A DNA stretch of 64,000 nt from Pseudomonas asturiensis. GTDB lineage: Bacteria; Pseudomonadota; Gammaproteobacteria; Pseudomonadales; Pseudomonadaceae. Positions 48,332 through 61,464 of this stretch are shown piece by piece. The notes under the pieces are model-generated. The model made no database searches and was not told the origin of the DNA. It worked only from the letters and a program-made list of their open reading frames with translations. The stretch is taken from positions 125,803-189,802 of the forward strand of contig NZ_FRDA01000007.1 in NCBI RefSeq assembly GCF_900143095.1, given 5' to 3'. The translations under genes and the position numbers were made by a program. Every line of letters begins with the position of its first letter. Position 1 is the first letter of the stretch.

Positions 48332-50266
48332 CTAGGCCCGGAACTGCCCCAGGCTCGCCTTCAAGCGCGCAGACAGCTTGTCGAGCGTCCGGCCACTGGC
48401 CGTCGTCTCCACGACAGCCTGAGCGGCCTTCTCGGCCTGGGCATGAATCACTTCCACACGCCCTCTCACAGCCTGAGCGCCCTGTGCCTGATGCTCGGCG
48501 GCACGCGTGGCCAGACCGATAGCGGCATGAACCTGCTCCACCGAGGTCTGCACCGTCTGCTGAAGTCGCGCACTGTCGCGCAGAACGGCCAGACCTTCCT
48601 TCGCCTGTCGACCGGCCAGACCGATAGTTGCCACCGCTTCTTTGGCACCGGCCTGCAACTTGGTGATGTGCTCCTGAATATCACCGGTCGAACTTTGGGT
48701 CTTGCTGGCCAGCGCGCGAACCTCATCGGCCACCACCGCAAAACCGCGACCCGTCTCGCCCGCTCGCGCAGCCTCAATCGCTGCGTTGAGGGCCAACAGG
48801 TTGGTCTGCTCGGCAATGCCATGAATCACCTCCAGCACCACTTCGATCTGTTCGCTCTGCCGTGCCAGACGCTCGATCACTTGCGAGCCGGTTTCGACCT
48901 GACCGGCCAATGCCTCGATCAAGCCGCCGACCTGGTTGGACGTACGCGTGTTCTCATCCGTGGCCTGCTTAATGTCGATCACCTGCCGTAACGCCTCCTG
49001 CATGGCCTGGCTTTCCGCCTGAGCCTCATCGGCCATTTGCGCCAACGCCTGCAGACTGGCCGCCACTTCGTCACGCTGCAAGGCCGCCGCGGCGTCTGCA
49101 CCGGCATTTCGCTGGCTCATCGCACCAATCTCGACACCGGTCAGTTGAGCGACCTCTCCCGCTTCGCGAACGATAGGCTGAAGCTTGTCGATGAACCGGT
49201 TGACCGCTGCCGACATGTCGCCGATTTCGTCATTGCTGTCGAGCTTGACGCGACGCGTCAGATCCCCCTCGCCCGCCGCCAGATCATCGAGCGCAGCAAT
49301 CAGCAGGTGCAATTTGTTGACCACACGACGGCCGAGCACAACGGCCAGCAGCAGCAACACCGCCAGGCCGATCAGCGCCAGTCCCAGGCCGATGTTCCAA
49401 CGCAGGGTCTCAGCCGCCTCCTGAACAGCAGAACGGGTATTGCTGGCCATCGCCGTCGCGGCCGACTGCGCTGACTCCAGACGAGTGCGCAACGCCGCCG
49501 AGCTGTCTTTGGAAGCCCCCGCCAGACTCTCGGAGACCAGTTGCTCGCCACTGGTGATCAAGGTCGCGAAACGCTTGTCCAGTGCGGCCAGATTTTCTTC
49601 GACCGATGCAGTGGAGACGCCCATGCGCACCTTGCCGATCTCGACACCATTAGGACTGATGGAGGCTTCGACGTAGTAAACCGAAGGGTCGTTTTTCGCG
49701 GCATTGAGGATCTTGTCCATGGCCCGCTCACCCTCACCTTTGGCGAGAAGCGCTTTGACCAGAGGATTGTCACGATTCATGTACCGCGTCAGGTGCTCGC
49801 CCGTAGCATCGTCATACACCACGAACAGTACGTTTGGGTTGCGTTGGGCACGACGGGCAAACTCGGACAGGGTCGGCGTGTCGTTATCCCACATGGCGCG
49901 AGGCGCAACGGCAGCCAGCAGTTCGGCCATGTCGGTAGCGGATTCCCTGAGGTCTTTTTCCAGCGTGGCGCGCAGTTGCGCCTGCTCTTCCTTCAGGCGT
50001 GTGGACAGGCCGCCACTGAGTCGCTGGCGTGTACTGGACGAGAGTGCGTCCAGACTGGATGTCACCTCACTACTCGCACGTTCCAGTTCGGACGACACAT
50101 GTTGCGAATCTACCCCCAACCGATTGGCAAGATCCGCTTCAAGCGCAGTGACCGTGCTCCGGGTGAGCGCAACCGCGACCACGACCTGCACCAAAAGGGC
50201 GATACCCAGCGCAATAAAGACAGGGCGCAACAAACGACTTCGCAACAGAGATAACACAGCCGACAC
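48332..50266 (-). CDS. Methyl-accepting chemotaxis protein
   Basis: A 644-residue chemoreceptor. First membrane helix about 12-34, periplasmic sensor about 35-285 with a single-Cache-like part ([33 protein letters not shown]), second helix about 288-310 and HAMP about 311-365 ([15 protein letters not shown]). The signalling domain carries the conserved tip [19 protein letters not shown] and [15 protein letters not shown]. No C-terminal CheR-docking pentapeptide is present (ends [10 protein letters not shown]). The ligand is unknown. It starts with GTG, with GGAGG 9 nt upstream. Monocistronic after the purA terminator. Confidence 0.92.
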   Translation of the reverse strand: MSAVLSLLRSRLLRPVFIALGIALLVQVVVAVALTRSTVTALEADLANRLGVDSQHVSSELERASSEVTSSLDALSSSTRQRLSGGLSTRLKEEQAQLRATLEKDLRESATDMAELLAAVAPRAMWDNDTPTLSEFARRAQRNPNVLFVVYDDATGEHLTRYMNRDNPLVKALLAKGEGERAMDKILNAAKNDPSVYYVEASISPNGVEIGKVRMGVSTASVEENLAALDKRFATLITSGEQLVSESLAGASKDSSAALRTRLESAQSAATAMASNTRSAVQEAAETLRWNIGLGLALIGLAVLLLLAVVLGRRVVNKLHLLIAALDDLAAGEGDLTRRVKLDSNDEIGDMSAAVNRFIDKLQPIVREAGEVAQLTGVEIGAMSQRNAGADAAAALQRDEVAASLQALAQMADEAQAESQAMQEALRQVIDIKQATDENTRTSNQVGGLIEALAGQVETGSQVIERLARQSEQIEVVLEVIHGIAEQTNLLALNAAIEAARAGETGRGFAVVADEVRALASKTQSSTGDIQEHITKLQAGAKEAVATIGLAGRQAKEGLAVLRDSARLQQTVQTSVEQVHAAIGLATRAAEHQAQGAQAVRGRVEVIHAQAEKAAQAVVETTASGRTLDKLSARLKASLGQFRA

Positions 50267-50416
50267 AGGAGAATCCCTCCACCTTGAGCGCCATTAAAAT
50301 AGTGGCACTAATTTGTCGTTTGTATAGCAAGCGCCGTGCCGTGATGCAATTCACATTTTATTGGCCGGGCAGTAGCGGACGCGAAACCCGACTCTCCTGG
50401 AGCGCTGCAGACAAAA

Positions 50417-50446
50417 AAAGGGCCGCACATGGCGGCCCTTCTTTTT
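50417..50446 (-). terminator. Terminator between purA and the chemoreceptor gene
   Basis: AAGGGCCGC-ACATG-GCGGCCCTT with an A-run on one side and T-run on the other, so it may work in both directions. Confidence 0.8.
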
Positions 50447-50461
50447 GCAGCTAACGAGGTA

Positions 50462-51769
<1,308 letters not shown>

Positions 51770-51808
51770 TCACGCAAACTTGGTGCCGGCAGCGGCCGGC
51801 AGGAATAC

Positions 51809-52996
51809 TCAATAAGCCAGCGGCATGACCTGCCAGTGCTCGCCATGCTGAATCAATTGCCGGTCACAGTCGGCTTCACGCGCGGCGCTCACCTGCTGCC
51901 CAGGCAAGGCCTGAACCACACGCTGACCTTCGCTGCGCAACTGGCATACCTGCTGCCAGAGTGCCGCATCCGTACTGTCCGGCACCCAGATACCGCCGGA
52001 CGGTAATACGATTTCTGCCTGACCCAGGGTGACCAGGGTTTTCAGGTCGGTGGAAAAGCCAGTCGCCGGACGGGCACGACCGAAGTCGGCACCGATGTCG
52101 TCGTAACGACCGCCCTGAGCAATCGACTGCCCGACACCCGGCACGAACACCGCGAACACAACGCCCGTATGGTAGTGATAACCACGCAGCTCGCCGAGGT
52201 CGAAATACAGCGGCAACTGCGGGAATCGCGCAGCCAGGCGATCGGCAATGCTCACCAGATCGTCCAGCGCAGCCAGCACCGGAGCAGGCGCGCCAGCCAG
52301 ACGATCACGGGCCGCGGCCAGCACTTCGTGGCCACCGCACAGGTCAACCAGCGCACGCAGCATCGAAGCCAGTTCCTGCGGCAGATTGGCCGTCAGGGCG
52401 ACCACTTCGTCGATGGCCTTGCGCTGCAGTGCATCGAACAACTGTTGCTCGACTTCGCCTGACAGGCCAGCGGCACGTGCAAGCCCACGGTAGATACCGA
52501 CATGCCCAAGGTCCATGTGCACATCCGGCACATCGGCCAGTTGCAGCATGGCGAGCATCAGACTGATGACTTCAACGTCACTGCTAGGGCTTGCATCACC
52601 GTACAGCTCGGCACCGAGCTGAATCGGGCTGCGCGAGGAAGACAGCGCACGCGGCTGGGCATGCAGGACACTGCCTGCGTAGCACAGACGGCTTGGACCT
52701 TCACGCTTGAGGGTGTGCGCATCAATGCGCGCGACCTGCGGCGTGATGTCGGCGCGGAAGCCCATCTGCCGACCCGATTGCGGATCGATGACCTTGAAGG
52801 TGCGCAGATCCAGATCAGAGCCTGCGCCCGTCAGCAAAGACTCGAGGTACTCGATATGCGGGGTGACGACGAACTCATAGCCCCAGCTCTGGAACAGATC
52901 CAACACCTGACGGCGCGCTACTTCAATGCGCGCCGCTTCTGGTGGCAGTACTTCTTCGATGCCATCTGGTAGCAGCCAGCGGTCAACCGTTGCCAT
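51809..52996 (-). CDS. hisZ: ATP phosphoribosyltransferase regulatory subunit HisZ
   Basis: A 395-residue class II aminoacyl-tRNA-synthetase paralogue. HisZ forms the octameric HisG-HisZ enzyme of the first histidine step and lacks tRNA charging. It has [15 protein letters not shown] (HisRS motif-2-like), [19 protein letters not shown] and the [21 protein letters not shown] region. The ATG at 52996 has GGGGA upstream; longer in-frame starts reach into the hflC leader and are rejected. HisG is elsewhere. It precedes purA. Confidence 0.95.
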   Translation of the reverse strand: MATVDRWLLPDGIEEVLPPEAARIEVARRQVLDLFQSWGYEFVVTPHIEYLESLLTGAGSDLDLRTFKVIDPQSGRQMGFRADITPQVARIDAHTLKREGPSRLCYAGSVLHAQPRALSSSRSPIQLGAELYGDASPSSDVEVISLMLAMLQLADVPDVHMDLGHVGIYRGLARAAGLSGEVEQQLFDALQRKAIDEVVALTANLPQELASMLRALVDLCGGHEVLAAARDRLAGAPAPVLAALDDLVSIADRLAARFPQLPLYFDLGELRGYHYHTGVVFAVFVPGVGQSIAQGGRYDDIGADFGRARPATGFSTDLKTLVTLGQAEIVLPSGGIWVPDSTDAALWQQVCQLRSEGQRVVQALPGQQVSAAREADCDRQLIQHGEHWQVMPLAY

Positions 52997-53225
52997 TACG
53001 CCATTCCCCTGTGATCCGGGCGGCCAGCCTTGAGGCCAGCCTTGAGTGAAGCAGAAAGTGATGCGCTGTACGACGGGCACGACAAACGCCCGAGACAGGC
53101 CTTGCAGACCACTTTCCTCGAAAAATCTTGCCGCTCGCCCTGCAGGCTGCGACCAATCAATCGTGCAGACGCAAAAAAGCCGGGAATTTCCCGGCTGCCG
53201 CATGATACACACGTTTTACCGTACG

Positions 53226-53263
53226 ATCACCCCACCGGGCAGTTTTGCCGCCCGGCGGGTGAT
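53226..53263 (-). terminator. Hairpin downstream of hflC
   Basis: ATCACC...GGTGAT outer and CCGGGC...GCCCGG inner pairs form a strong stem directly after the hflC stop. On the minus strand the following T-run is weak, so this may be an attenuator rather than a full terminator before hisZ. Confidence 0.55.
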
Positions 53264-53279
53264 TTATTACAGCCTGGTA

Positions 53280-54149
53280 TTACGGCTTGGCTTTTTCCAG
53301 ATAGCGGAAGAACTCGCTGTTCGGGTCAAGCACCAGCATGTCGCTCTTGTTCGCGAAGCTTTCACGGTAGGCACGCAGGCTGCGATAGAACGCGTAGAAC
53401 TCCTGGTCCTGACCATAAGCCTTGGAGTAGATCGCGGCGGCCTGTGCATCACCGTCACCGCGCGCCTCTTCAGACTCACGATAGGCTTCGGCCAACAACA
53501 CACGACGCTGACGGTCGGCGTCGGCACGGATACCCTCGGCCAGCTCGTTACCCTTGGCACGGTGTTCACGGGCTTCACGCTCACGCTCGGTGCTCATGCG
53601 CTCGAACACGCTGCGGTTCACTTCCTTGGGCAGGTCGATGGCCTTGACGCGAACGTCGACCACTTCGATACCCAATTCCTTTTCAGCCATGCGGTTCAGC
53701 GAGCCGGTGATATCGGCCATCAGTGCATCCCGCTCACCCGACACGACTTCGTGCAGGGTGCGCTTGCCGAACTGGTCACGCAGACCCGATTCCAGACGAC
53801 GCGAAAGGCGCTCGTCGGCAATCTGCTTCAGACCGGAAGTTGCCGTGTAGAAACGCTCGGCATCCTTCACGCGCCATTTGGCATAAGCATCGACCATCAC
53901 CGCCTTCTTCTCGAGCGTCAGAAAACGCTGGGTCGGGGCATCGAGGGTCAGCAGACGGCCATCGAACTTGCGCACCTGATTGACGTAAGGAACCTTCACA
54001 TGAAGGCCCGGCTGCACATCAGCCTGTACCACACGACCGAATTGCAGCAGCACTGCACGCTCGGTCTGGGACACGATGTAGAAGCTGTTCCAGGCAACGA
54101 CTGCCAGGACCACACCAACAATTAGGGTGATCAGCGATTTATTGCTCAT
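53280..54149 (-). CDS. hflC: HflC, SPFH-domain partner of the FtsH protease
   Basis: A 289-residue membrane protein with one N-terminal helix (about 5-24, LITLIVGVVLAVVAWNSFYIV) and a periplasmic SPFH domain (VKVPYVNQVRKFDGRLLTLDAPTQRFLTLEKKAVMVDAY in part) plus a coiled coil (REREAREHRAKGNELAEGIRADADRQRR in part). With HflK it caps FtsH and restrains its proteolysis. Start ATG shares an A with the hflK stop (TGATG), so translation is coupled. Confidence 0.96.
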   Translation of the reverse strand: MSNKSLITLIVGVVLAVVAWNSFYIVSQTERAVLLQFGRVVQADVQPGLHVKVPYVNQVRKFDGRLLTLDAPTQRFLTLEKKAVMVDAYAKWRVKDAERFYTATSGLKQIADERLSRRLESGLRDQFGKRTLHEVVSGERDALMADITGSLNRMAEKELGIEVVDVRVKAIDLPKEVNRSVFERMSTEREREAREHRAKGNELAEGIRADADRQRRVLLAEAYRESEEARGDGDAQAAAIYSKAYGQDQEFYAFYRSLRAYRESFANKSDMLVLDPNSEFFRYLEKAKP

Positions 54150-55324
54150 CAGCGACTCTCCCTGGTACGTACATCGCGCTGCTGAGTATCCGCCGCTCGC
54201 ACGCCAGCATCAGTTCCAGTCGAGGATGAATTACCGGTGCCCGACGCATTGCCGGTACCGCTGCGACTGTTTTCCATCATCTTGTCGAGTGGCAGATACA
54301 ACAGGTTGTTCTGACCCTTGTCGCCGGTCACGAGCACCTTGCTGGTATTGCTGAAGACTTCCTGCATGGTGTCCAGATACAGACGCTGGCGGGTCACTTC
54401 AGGTGCCTTGCGGTATTCGGCAACCAGTTTGGTAAAGCGGTCAGCTTCACCCTTGGCGCGGGAAACCACTTCGTCACGATAACCGTTGGCGTCTTCAAGA
54501 ATACGCTGAGCCTGACCACGGGCTTCCGGGATCACGCCATTGGCGTAGCTTTCAGCCTGGTTGCGTGCACGCTGCTCGTCTTCACGGGCGCGGATCACGT
54601 CATCGAAGGCTTCCTGCACTTCACGCGGCGCAGCCGCACTCTGTACGTTCACCTGAGTAACGGTGATACCTGTGCGATAAGTATCGAGGAACCGTTGCAG
54701 ACGTTCCTTGATCTCGCTCGCCATCAGCTCACGGCCTTCGGTCAGCACCTGGTCCATCGCCGTGGAACCCACGACATGGCGCAGCGCACTTTCGGTGGCA
54801 TGCTGCAGGCTGATTTCAGGCTGATCGACGTTCAGGACAAAGTCCTGAAGGTTGCTGATCTTGTATTGCACGGTCAGCGGCACTTCGACGATGTTCTCGT
54901 CTTCGGTGAGCATCTGGCCCTGCTTGCTGTAGGCACGCTCGCGCGTCACGTTTTCCATGTACTTGCGATCGAACGGCGGGAAATAGATGTTCAGGCCCGG
55001 GCCCACGGTTTCGTGGTACTGACCGAAACGCAGCACGACAGCCTGCTCCTGCTCATCAACGACGTAGATCGCGCTGTAGAGCCAGAAAGCGACGAGCACC
55101 ACCAGACCAATGCCGAGCAGGCCGAAGCCGCCGCCTTTGCCTGGGCTGCCACCACTGCCATCACCACTGCGTTTCTTACCGCCGCCGAACAACCCATTCA
55201 GGCTCTCCTGCAGCTTACGGAAGGCCTCGTCGAGATCAGGTGGTCCCTTGCGGTCGCCACCACGGCGTTTGCCACCCCAGGGATCTTGATTATTCGAGTT
55301 GCCACCCGGCTCATTCCAAGCCAT
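54149..55324 (-). CDS. hflK: HflK, SPFH-domain partner of the FtsH protease
   Basis: A 391-residue protein with a Gly/Asn/Lys-rich N-terminal cytoplasmic part (about 1-65), one membrane helix (about 75-95), the SPFH domain and coiled-coil, and a Ser/Gly/Thr-rich C-terminal tail (GTGNASGTGNSSSTGTDAG). The tail and N-terminus are low complexity. It forms the HflKC ring around FtsH. The ATG at 55324 has GGAGAG 6 nt upstream; an in-frame start 51 nt earlier lacks this. Confidence 0.95.
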   Translation of the reverse strand: MAWNEPGGNSNNQDPWGGKRRGGDRKGPPDLDEAFRKLQESLNGLFGGGKKRSGDGSGGSPGKGGGFGLLGIGLVVLVAFWLYSAIYVVDEQEQAVVLRFGQYHETVGPGLNIYFPPFDRKYMENVTRERAYSKQGQMLTEDENIVEVPLTVQYKISNLQDFVLNVDQPEISLQHATESALRHVVGSTAMDQVLTEGRELMASEIKERLQRFLDTYRTGITVTQVNVQSAAAPREVQEAFDDVIRAREDEQRARNQAESYANGVIPEARGQAQRILEDANGYRDEVVSRAKGEADRFTKLVAEYRKAPEVTRQRLYLDTMQEVFSNTSKVLVTGDKGQNNLLYLPLDKMMENSRSGTGNASGTGNSSSTGTDAGVRAADTQQRDVRTRESR

Positions 55325-55420
55325 AGCGCTCTCCATCTGATAAAGCAAAGGCGCACCTTCGGCGCGCCGCCCCATGCTACAGAATGCCCGCGAAAGCCGT
55401 ACAACGGCTTTCTCGTGCTT

Positions 55421-56722
55421 TTATTGCAAAGTGTGTTGCTCGATGAACTCCAGCGGCTGCAATCCTTCGCGAGTCACCAGACGATTGAGTTCAACGCGCG
55501 GTATACGCACTGCCAGCAGACTTGAGCCCTCCTCGTCGTGCGTTTCGCTCTGTACGGCACCCAGTTCGAAAAACTGGGCCCGCAGTCGAGCGAGACGCTG
55601 AGGCAGGCGCAGGGTGCCGACGAACAGATCGTTACCCAGCAGTTCGGCTACAGCCTGCTTGAGCAGGTCCAGCCCCCGACCATCACGGGCAGACAACCAG
55701 ACACGCTGCGGTTTGCCATCGGCATCGCGCTGTATCTGAGGCTCAACGCCTTCAAGCAGATCGAGTTTGTTATAGACCTCAAGGATCGGCAAGCCCTCGG
55801 CTCCGATCTCACCGAGCACGGCCATGACCTGCTCGATCTGCGTCATGCGGTCCGGCTCGTGGGAGTCGATCACATGCAGCAGTAAATCGGAGTTGCTTGA
55901 TTCTTCAAGCGTGGCGCGAAAGGCTTCGACCAGTTTGTGCGGCAAGTGGCGAATGAAGCCCACTGTGTCGGCCAGCACAATCGGACCCAGGTCATCGAGT
56001 TGCAGACGACGCAGCGTAGGGTCCAGCGTGGCGAACAACTGATCGGCCGCAAACACGTCCGAATCGGTCACGGCATTGAACAGCGTGGACTTGCCGGCGT
56101 TGGTGTAGCCCACCAGCGATACCGAAGGGATGTCGGCGCGACGACGGCCACGGCGGGCCTGATCACGCTGACTGCGGACTTTTTCCAGTCGCCCCTTGAT
56201 CTGACGCAGGCGTACCCGAAGCAGACGACGGTCTGTTTCAAGCTGGGTTTCACCCGGACCGCGCAAGCCGATCCCGCCTTTCTGTCGCTCAAGGTGGGTC
56301 CAGCCGCGTACCAGACGGGTACTCATGTGCTCAAGCTGGGCCAGTTCGACCTGCAGTTTGCCTTCATGGGTACGCGCGCGCTGGGCGAAGATGTCCAGAA
56401 TCAGACCGGTGCGGTCAAGCACGCGACACTCGAAAACACGTTCGAGGTTACGTTCCTGACTGGGCGTGAGGGTGTGATTGAAGATCACGATATCGGCCTG
56501 TTCGGCCTTGACCTGGTCGCGAAGCTCCTCGACCTTGCCAGAGCCAATCAGGTATTTGGCAGATGGCCGATGACGCGGCACGTTGATAAACGCGACGGTA
56601 TCGGCACCAGCCGACATGGCCAACTCCTGAAACTCCTGCGGATCTTCGCGCGCCTCAGGGTCCTGACCATCCAGATGAACGAGAATGGCCCGTTCACCAC
56701 CACTGTGGCGCTCAAAGAACAA
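55421..56722 (-). CDS. hflX: GTPase HflX
   Basis: A 433-residue ribosome-associated GTPase that splits stalled ribosomes. It has an N-terminal HflX domain with GSGKVEELRDQVK-type motif, a coiled-coil linker (ETDRRLLRVRLRQIKGRLEKVR in part), G1 GYTNAGKST and G3 DTVGFI. G4 NKLD and G5 follow. The start is TTG at 56722: TAGGAG precedes it with 7-nt spacing, and there is no better ATG. It is 12 bp after hfq, in the conserved hfq-hflX order. Confidence 0.93.
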   Translation of the reverse strand: MFFERHSGGERAILVHLDGQDPEAREDPQEFQELAMSAGADTVAFINVPRHRPSAKYLIGSGKVEELRDQVKAEQADIVIFNHTLTPSQERNLERVFECRVLDRTGLILDIFAQRARTHEGKLQVELAQLEHMSTRLVRGWTHLERQKGGIGLRGPGETQLETDRRLLRVRLRQIKGRLEKVRSQRDQARRGRRRADIPSVSLVGYTNAGKSTLFNAVTDSDVFAADQLFATLDPTLRRLQLDDLGPIVLADTVGFIRHLPHKLVEAFRATLEESSNSDLLLHVIDSHEPDRMTQIEQVMAVLGEIGAEGLPILEVYNKLDLLEGVEPQIQRDADGKPQRVWLSARDGRGLDLLKQAVAELLGNDLFVGTLRLPQRLARLRAQFFELGAVQSETHDEEGSSLLAVRIPRVELNRLVTREGLQPLEFIEQHTLQ

Positions 56723-56734
56723 GGCAGACTCCTA

Positions 56735-56995
56735 TCAGGCGTTACCTGGCTCGGCATCGCCGCCGTCAGCGTCGGTAGCGCTGGGCAGACGAATCGGACG
56801 AACCGGTACAACGGTGGAAATAGCGTGTTTGTAGACCATCTGGCTGACAGTGTTCTTCAGCAAAATGACGAACTGGTCGAAAGACTCGATCGTGCCCTGC
56901 AGCTTGATACCGTTGACCAGGTAGATCGATACCCCGACCTTCTCTTTACGCAAGGTATTCAGGTAAGGGTCTTGTAGCGAATGCCCTTTTGACAT
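56735..56995 (-). CDS. hfq: RNA chaperone Hfq
   Basis: An 86-residue Sm-like protein, forming a hexamer that pairs small RNAs with mRNA and, with Crc, represses catabolic genes in Pseudomonas. Sm1 ([24 protein letters not shown] in part) and Sm2 ([10 protein letters not shown]) are intact. The short C-terminal tail ([12 protein letters not shown]) is acidic and lacks the longer E. coli extension. AAGGAG precedes the ATG at 56995. It lies between miaA and hflX. Confidence 0.97.
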   Translation of the reverse strand: MSKGHSLQDPYLNTLRKEKVGVSIYLVNGIKLQGTIESFDQFVILLKNTVSQMVYKHAISTVVPVRPIRLPSATDADGGDAEPGNA

Positions 56996-57086
56996 GTGCC
57001 GCACTCCTTTAAGGATCAATAAATAATAAATCGAATTCGATTGGCTTACCGGCTACCCCCCAAGGATAGACGGCTATTGCAGGGAC

Positions 57087-58058
57087 TCAGCTCAATATGG
57101 AGACCGATCCCAGGTATTTCAAGGCGCGTGGCAGATTGTCGCTGGCCAGGCTGTCCAGCCAGTGCAGATTCTCCCAGCTGCGTAGCCAGGTGAATTGCCG
57201 TTTGGCCAGTTGACGCGTTGCAATGATGCCCCGCTCCTGCATTTCATCCCGTGTCAGCTTTCCATCCAGGTGATCCCAGACCTGGCGATAACCGACGGCT
57301 CGTATCGATGGCAGACCTGAATGCAGGTCGCCCCGTGAGCGCAATGCCAGTACTTCGTCCAGAAACCCTTGGTCCAGCATTTGCAAAAAACGTAGTGCGA
57401 TGCGGTCATGCAGCACCTTGCGATCAGCCGGAGCTATCGCAAGACTGGCAACAGTATAGGGCAATTGCTGACGCCCCGATGCGGCTGCTTCGGTACTTTG
57501 CGCAGTTTGTTGCTCGCGGTGTGCGGTCATGCTCATTCCGCTGACGCGATAAACCTCCAGCGCACGGATCAAGCGCTGCGGATCGTTGGGGTGAATACGC
57601 GCTGCCGACACCGGGTCGACCACCGCCAACTGATCATGCAACGACTGCCAGCCGTTTGCCTGAGCATCAGCCTCAAGCTGAGCCCGAACCTGCGCATCGG
57701 CCGCTGGCATATCCGCCAGCCCGTCCAATAGAGCCTTGAAATACAACATAGTGCCGCCCACCAACAAAGGAATATTTCCCCGGGCAGTGATTTCGGCCAT
57801 CGCGGCCAGTGCATCGGTACGAAAATCGGCCGCGGAGTAGCTCTGCGCCGGGTCGAGAATGTCGATCAGACGGTGCGGGTATTGGGCCAGTTGCGCCTTG
57901 GAAGGCTTGGCGGTGCCGATGTCCATGCCGCGATAGACCAGCGCCGAATCGACGCTGATCAGCTCGCACGGCAAGACCTTGGTCAACTCGATCGCAAGGT
58001 CGGTCTTGCCTGCAGCGGTGGGCCCCATGAGAAAGATGGCCGGAGGTAAAGCGTTCAT
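57087..58058 (-). CDS. miaA: tRNA dimethylallyltransferase MiaA
   Basis: A 323-residue enzyme adding dimethylallyl to A37 of tRNAs reading UNN codons. P-loop GPTAAGKTD (12-20). Substrate-site motifs include [16 protein letters not shown] and the core RYSAAD-like [11 protein letters not shown] and [10 protein letters not shown]. Its ATG directly abuts the mutL stop (TGAATG), so translation is coupled. The C-terminal RQWTWLR-like motif is RQFTWLRSW. Confidence 0.96.
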   Translation of the reverse strand: MNALPPAIFLMGPTAAGKTDLAIELTKVLPCELISVDSALVYRGMDIGTAKPSKAQLAQYPHRLIDILDPAQSYSAADFRTDALAAMAEITARGNIPLLVGGTMLYFKALLDGLADMPAADAQVRAQLEADAQANGWQSLHDQLAVVDPVSAARIHPNDPQRLIRALEVYRVSGMSMTAHREQQTAQSTEAAASGRQQLPYTVASLAIAPADRKVLHDRIALRFLQMLDQGFLDEVLALRSRGDLHSGLPSIRAVGYRQVWDHLDGKLTRDEMQERGIIATRQLAKRQFTWLRSWENLHWLDSLASDNLPRALKYLGSVSILS

Positions 58059-60029
58059 TCATTGACCGCGCAGGAATAATTTATCCAGGTCGTTGAGACC
58101 CATCTGGGTCCATGTAGGACGACCGTGGTTGCATTGTCCGCTGCGCTCGGTGTTTTCCATGTCGCGCAGCAGGCCGTTCATTTCCGGGATCGCCAGGCGG
58201 CGATTGGCCCGGATAGCGCCGTGGCACGCCATGGTGCCCAGCAGCTCGTTCATGTGCGCCTGCACCCGGTCACTGGTGCCGTATTCCATCAGGTCCGCGA
58301 GCACATCACTCACCAGCCGGTTGGCCTCGGCCTGCTTGAGCAACGCCGGGATCTGCCGGATGGCCAGCGTCTCGGGACCCAGGCGCTGCAACTCGAAGCC
58401 CAGACGCTGAAAGGTCGCCAGGTGTTCTTCGGCGCAATCCGCTTCACGCTGACTGACCGCAATGGACTCGGGCACCAGCAGCGGCTGTCCGCTCAAGCCC
58501 TCGTTGGCCATGGCGATCTTGAGGCGTTCGTACATGATCCGCTCGTGGGCAGCGTGCATATCGACCAGCACCAGCCCATGAGCGTTTTCGGCCAGGATAT
58601 AAATGCCCTTGAGCTGCGCGAGCGCGTAGCCCAACGGAGGAATATCGGCAGGCGACTCGGGCAACGAGCTCGGCGCAGCACCCGGCAGCGGCGCGAAGAA
58701 TTCACGGTAGGCGCTTTGCACCTCGGCCACCGGCGCACCGGGCGACGCAGGTCGAGGTGAATATTGATACTGATAACCGCCACCTGCGCCTGAGCCCGAG
58801 CCTGCAGAGCGCGTATAGGTCTCGCCCTGCGGCTGCTCAAGCACATTGTTGGCCAGACGCATCTCGCCCTGCGGCCCGAATTCGCCCGCCTCAGGTCCCG
58901 TCGGACGCACGATGGCGGGTGCAGGCGCACTGCCGGACAACTGATCTTCGGGGCGCACATCACCCAGCGCACGGTGCAGCGTGCCATAAAGAAAGTCATG
59001 CACGGTGCGCCCGTCACGGAAGCGCACTTCGTGCTTGGTCGGGTGAACGTTGACATCCACCGCCGCCGGATCGACCTCGAAAAACAGTACGAAGGTCGGA
59101 TGACGGCCATTGAACAGTACGTCGCGATAGGCCTGGCGCACCGCATGGGCAACCAGTTTGTCGCGCACCGCACGGCCGTTGACGAAGAAATATTGCAGAT
59201 CAGCCTGACTGCGCGAGAACGTCGGCAACCCGACCCAACCCCACAGGTGCAGGCCGTTACGCTCGATCTCGATGGGCAGCGCCTGCTCAAGGAAACCCGG
59301 CCCGCAGATGGCCGACACGCGACGCGCCCTGGCGGTGTCGTCATGGGCTTCATGCAGGCTGAGGATGGTCTTGCCGTTGTGCCGCAAATGGAAGGCCACG
59401 TCGAAGCGCGCCAGCGCCATGCGCTTGATCACTTCCTGCAGATGATCGAACTCGGTCTTTTCGGCCTTGAGAAACTTGCGGCGTGCCGGCGTGTTGAAGA
59501 ACAGGTCGCGCACTTCCACCGACGTACCCACCGGGTGCGCGGCAGGCTGAACCCGTGGTGCCATGTCACGGCCTTCGGTTTCGACCTGCCAGGCCTGATC
59601 GGCATCACGTGTGCGGGAGGTCAGGGTAAGGCGCGCAACCGAACTGATCGATGCCAGCGCCTCGCCGCGAAAACCCAGACTCATCACCCGCTCGAGGTCT
59701 TCAAGGTCGCGAATCTTGCTCGTCGCATGTCGCGCCAGCGCCAACGGAAGGTCATCAGACGATATACCGCTGCCGTCATCACGGACTTTAAGCAGCTTGA
59801 TACCCGCCTGCTCGACATCCACATCAATGCGCCGCGCACCGGAATCGAGGCTGTTTTCGAGCAATTCCTTGATTACCGACGCCGGTCGCTCAACCACCTC
59901 ACCCGCTGCGATCTGGTTGGCCAGCCTGGGGCTGAGCAACTCGATGCGGGCTGCGTTCAGAATGACCTGATCGGCGTCCGGCTGGACGCCGTCGAGCAAA
60001 AGGTCGCTGCTGGCTGCATCGTTATTCAT
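58059..60029 (-). CDS. mutL: DNA mismatch repair protein MutL
   Basis: A 656-residue GHKL ATPase. Motif I lies in [15 protein letters not shown], motif II in RDDGSGI and motif III in [13 protein letters not shown]. The C-terminal dimerisation part begins about residue 470. It contains [12 protein letters not shown], a match to the DM/QHA(X)2E(X)4E endonuclease motif that MutL of P. aeruginosa also has but E. coli MutL lacks. The C-terminal GQCNHGRPT and ACHGAIRAN are consistent with metal binding. It overlaps amiB by 4 bp. Confidence 0.95.
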   Translation of the reverse strand: MNNDAASSDLLLDGVQPDADQVILNAARIELLSPRLANQIAAGEVVERPASVIKELLENSLDSGARRIDVDVEQAGIKLLKVRDDGSGISSDDLPLALARHATSKIRDLEDLERVMSLGFRGEALASISSVARLTLTSRTRDADQAWQVETEGRDMAPRVQPAAHPVGTSVEVRDLFFNTPARRKFLKAEKTEFDHLQEVIKRMALARFDVAFHLRHNGKTILSLHEAHDDTARARRVSAICGPGFLEQALPIEIERNGLHLWGWVGLPTFSRSQADLQYFFVNGRAVRDKLVAHAVRQAYRDVLFNGRHPTFVLFFEVDPAAVDVNVHPTKHEVRFRDGRTVHDFLYGTLHRALGDVRPEDQLSGSAPAPAIVRPTGPEAGEFGPQGEMRLANNVLEQPQGETYTRSAGSGSGAGGGYQYQYSPRPASPGAPVAEVQSAYREFFAPLPGAAPSSLPESPADIPPLGYALAQLKGIYILAENAHGLVLVDMHAAHERIMYERLKIAMANEGLSGQPLLVPESIAVSQREADCAEEHLATFQRLGFELQRLGPETLAIRQIPALLKQAEANRLVSDVLADLMEYGTSDRVQAHMNELLGTMACHGAIRANRRLAIPEMNGLLRDMENTERSGQCNHGRPTWTQMGLNDLDKLFLRGQ

Positions 60030-61462
60030 GGCTGCGTCGCGACCTCGGCACTCGGGATTCGCAGGTCCTGGCCAATTTTCAGCTCATCCGTTTTCAGGTT
60101 GTTGGCGCTGCGCAACGTGGCGATGTTCATGTCGTAACGGGCAGCGAGCATGGCCAGCGTTTCACCGGAGCGAACGACATGGTTGCGCGGGCCCTGGGCG
60201 AGTTTGCCGTTGTCACGCAACCAGGCAATGTAAGTGCCCTGAGGCGGATTCTGCTGAAAGAACTGCTTTACGCCTGAGTTGATCGAGCGCGCCAACGCCT
60301 GCTGGTGCGAGGTCGAACTCAGCTTGTTGGCTTCGTTGGCATTGGAGATAAAGCCGGTTTCCACCAGAATCGACGGAATGTCCGGCGACTTGAGCACCAT
60401 GAAGCCTGCCTGCTCGACACGTGACTTGTGCAGCGAGGTCACGCGACCAATGTTACTCAGAACTTTCTGCCCTACGTTCAGACTCGACGACAGCGACGCG
60501 GTCATGGACAGGTCCAGCAGAACGCCCGCAAGCATGCGGTCCTTATCATCAAGACTCACGGCCCCGGCGCCCCCGATCAGGTCGGAGCGGTTTTCACTGT
60601 CCGCCAGCCAGCGCGCGGTTTCAGACGTTGCGCCACGATCGGACAGAGCAAACACCGACGCACCAAAGGCTGCGGTAGACGGCGCGGCATCGGCGTGAAT
60701 GGACACAAACAGATCAGCCCCTTTGGCGCGGGCGATTTCCGTGCGCTTGCGCAACGGAATAAAGTAGTCGCCGGTTCGCGTCAGTTCGGCGCGATAGCCC
60801 TTCTCGGCATTGATCTGGCGCTGCAATTCGCGTGCAATCGACAGCACCACGTTTTTTTCTTTCTCCCCACCCCTGCCAGAAGCGCCGGGGTCTTCGCCAC
60901 CGTGGCCAGCATCGATCACGACCACGATGTCGCGCTTGCCATTGGGCACCGGCGTCAGCTTGACTTCAGGTTTGGCCGGGCTGATCGGAACGGCTGGCGC
61001 GGTGTTCGCCGGGGTATCTGCAATGGTCGGCACGGGCGAAGGGTTGGCGTCGGCAGCGTTGTCGAACAGGTCGACGACCAGGCGATTGCCGTACTGCTGG
61101 TTCGGTGCCAATGTGAAACTCTTGGGCGTCACCGCCTTCTTCAAATCAATGACCACGCGCAAGTCGGTTGCAGTGCGCTGGGCCGAACGCATGCTGGTGA
61201 TCGGCGTATTGGCGGTCGACACGTTGAGCGGCCCGCCCAATGTCGCACCGTTGATGTCGATAACCAGACGATCAGGCGAAGTCAGGGTAAACACGCTGTG
61301 CTGGACAGGTCCTGAAAGGTCGAACACCAGCCGAGTGTTATCCGGCGCTCGCCATAAGCGGACACTTCGTACTTGCGTAGCGGCCAGCGCTTCGACAGCC
61401 AAGGCCATCAACAGCAGACCTACTACAGTAACCAGCGCGCGCATGCGCATACCTAACCCCAT
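60026..61462 (-). CDS. amiB: N-acetylmuramoyl-L-alanine amidase AmiB
   Basis: A 478-residue periplasmic enzyme that cleaves septal peptidoglycan. A signal peptide of about 29 residues precedes an AMIN domain (about 35-145; septum targeting), a Pro-rich linker, the Zn amidase_3 domain (about 190-410; [15 protein letters not shown]) and a C-terminal LysM (about 430-475; [15 protein letters not shown]). The 61462 ATG lies 2 nt after the tsaE stop; alternative ATGs are 12 and 18 nt downstream. It overlaps mutL by 4 bp. Confidence 0.93.
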   Translation of the reverse strand: MGLGMRMRALVTVVGLLLMALAVEALAATQVRSVRLWRAPDNTRLVFDLSGPVQHSVFTLTSPDRLVIDINGATLGGPLNVSTANTPITSMRSAQRTATDLRVVIDLKKAVTPKSFTLAPNQQYGNRLVVDLFDNAADANPSPVPTIADTPANTAPAVPISPAKPEVKLTPVPNGKRDIVVVIDAGHGGEDPGASGRGGEKEKNVVLSIARELQRQINAEKGYRAELTRTGDYFIPLRKRTEIARAKGADLFVSIHADAAPSTAAFGASVFALSDRGATSETARWLADSENRSDLIGGAGAVSLDDKDRMLAGVLLDLSMTASLSSSLNVGQKVLSNIGRVTSLHKSRVEQAGFMVLKSPDIPSILVETGFISNANEANKLSSTSHQQALARSINSGVKQFFQQNPPQGTYIAWLRDNGKLAQGPRNHVVRSGETLAMLAARYDMNIATLRSANNLKTDELKIGQDLRIPSAEVATQP

Positions 61463-61464
61463 AT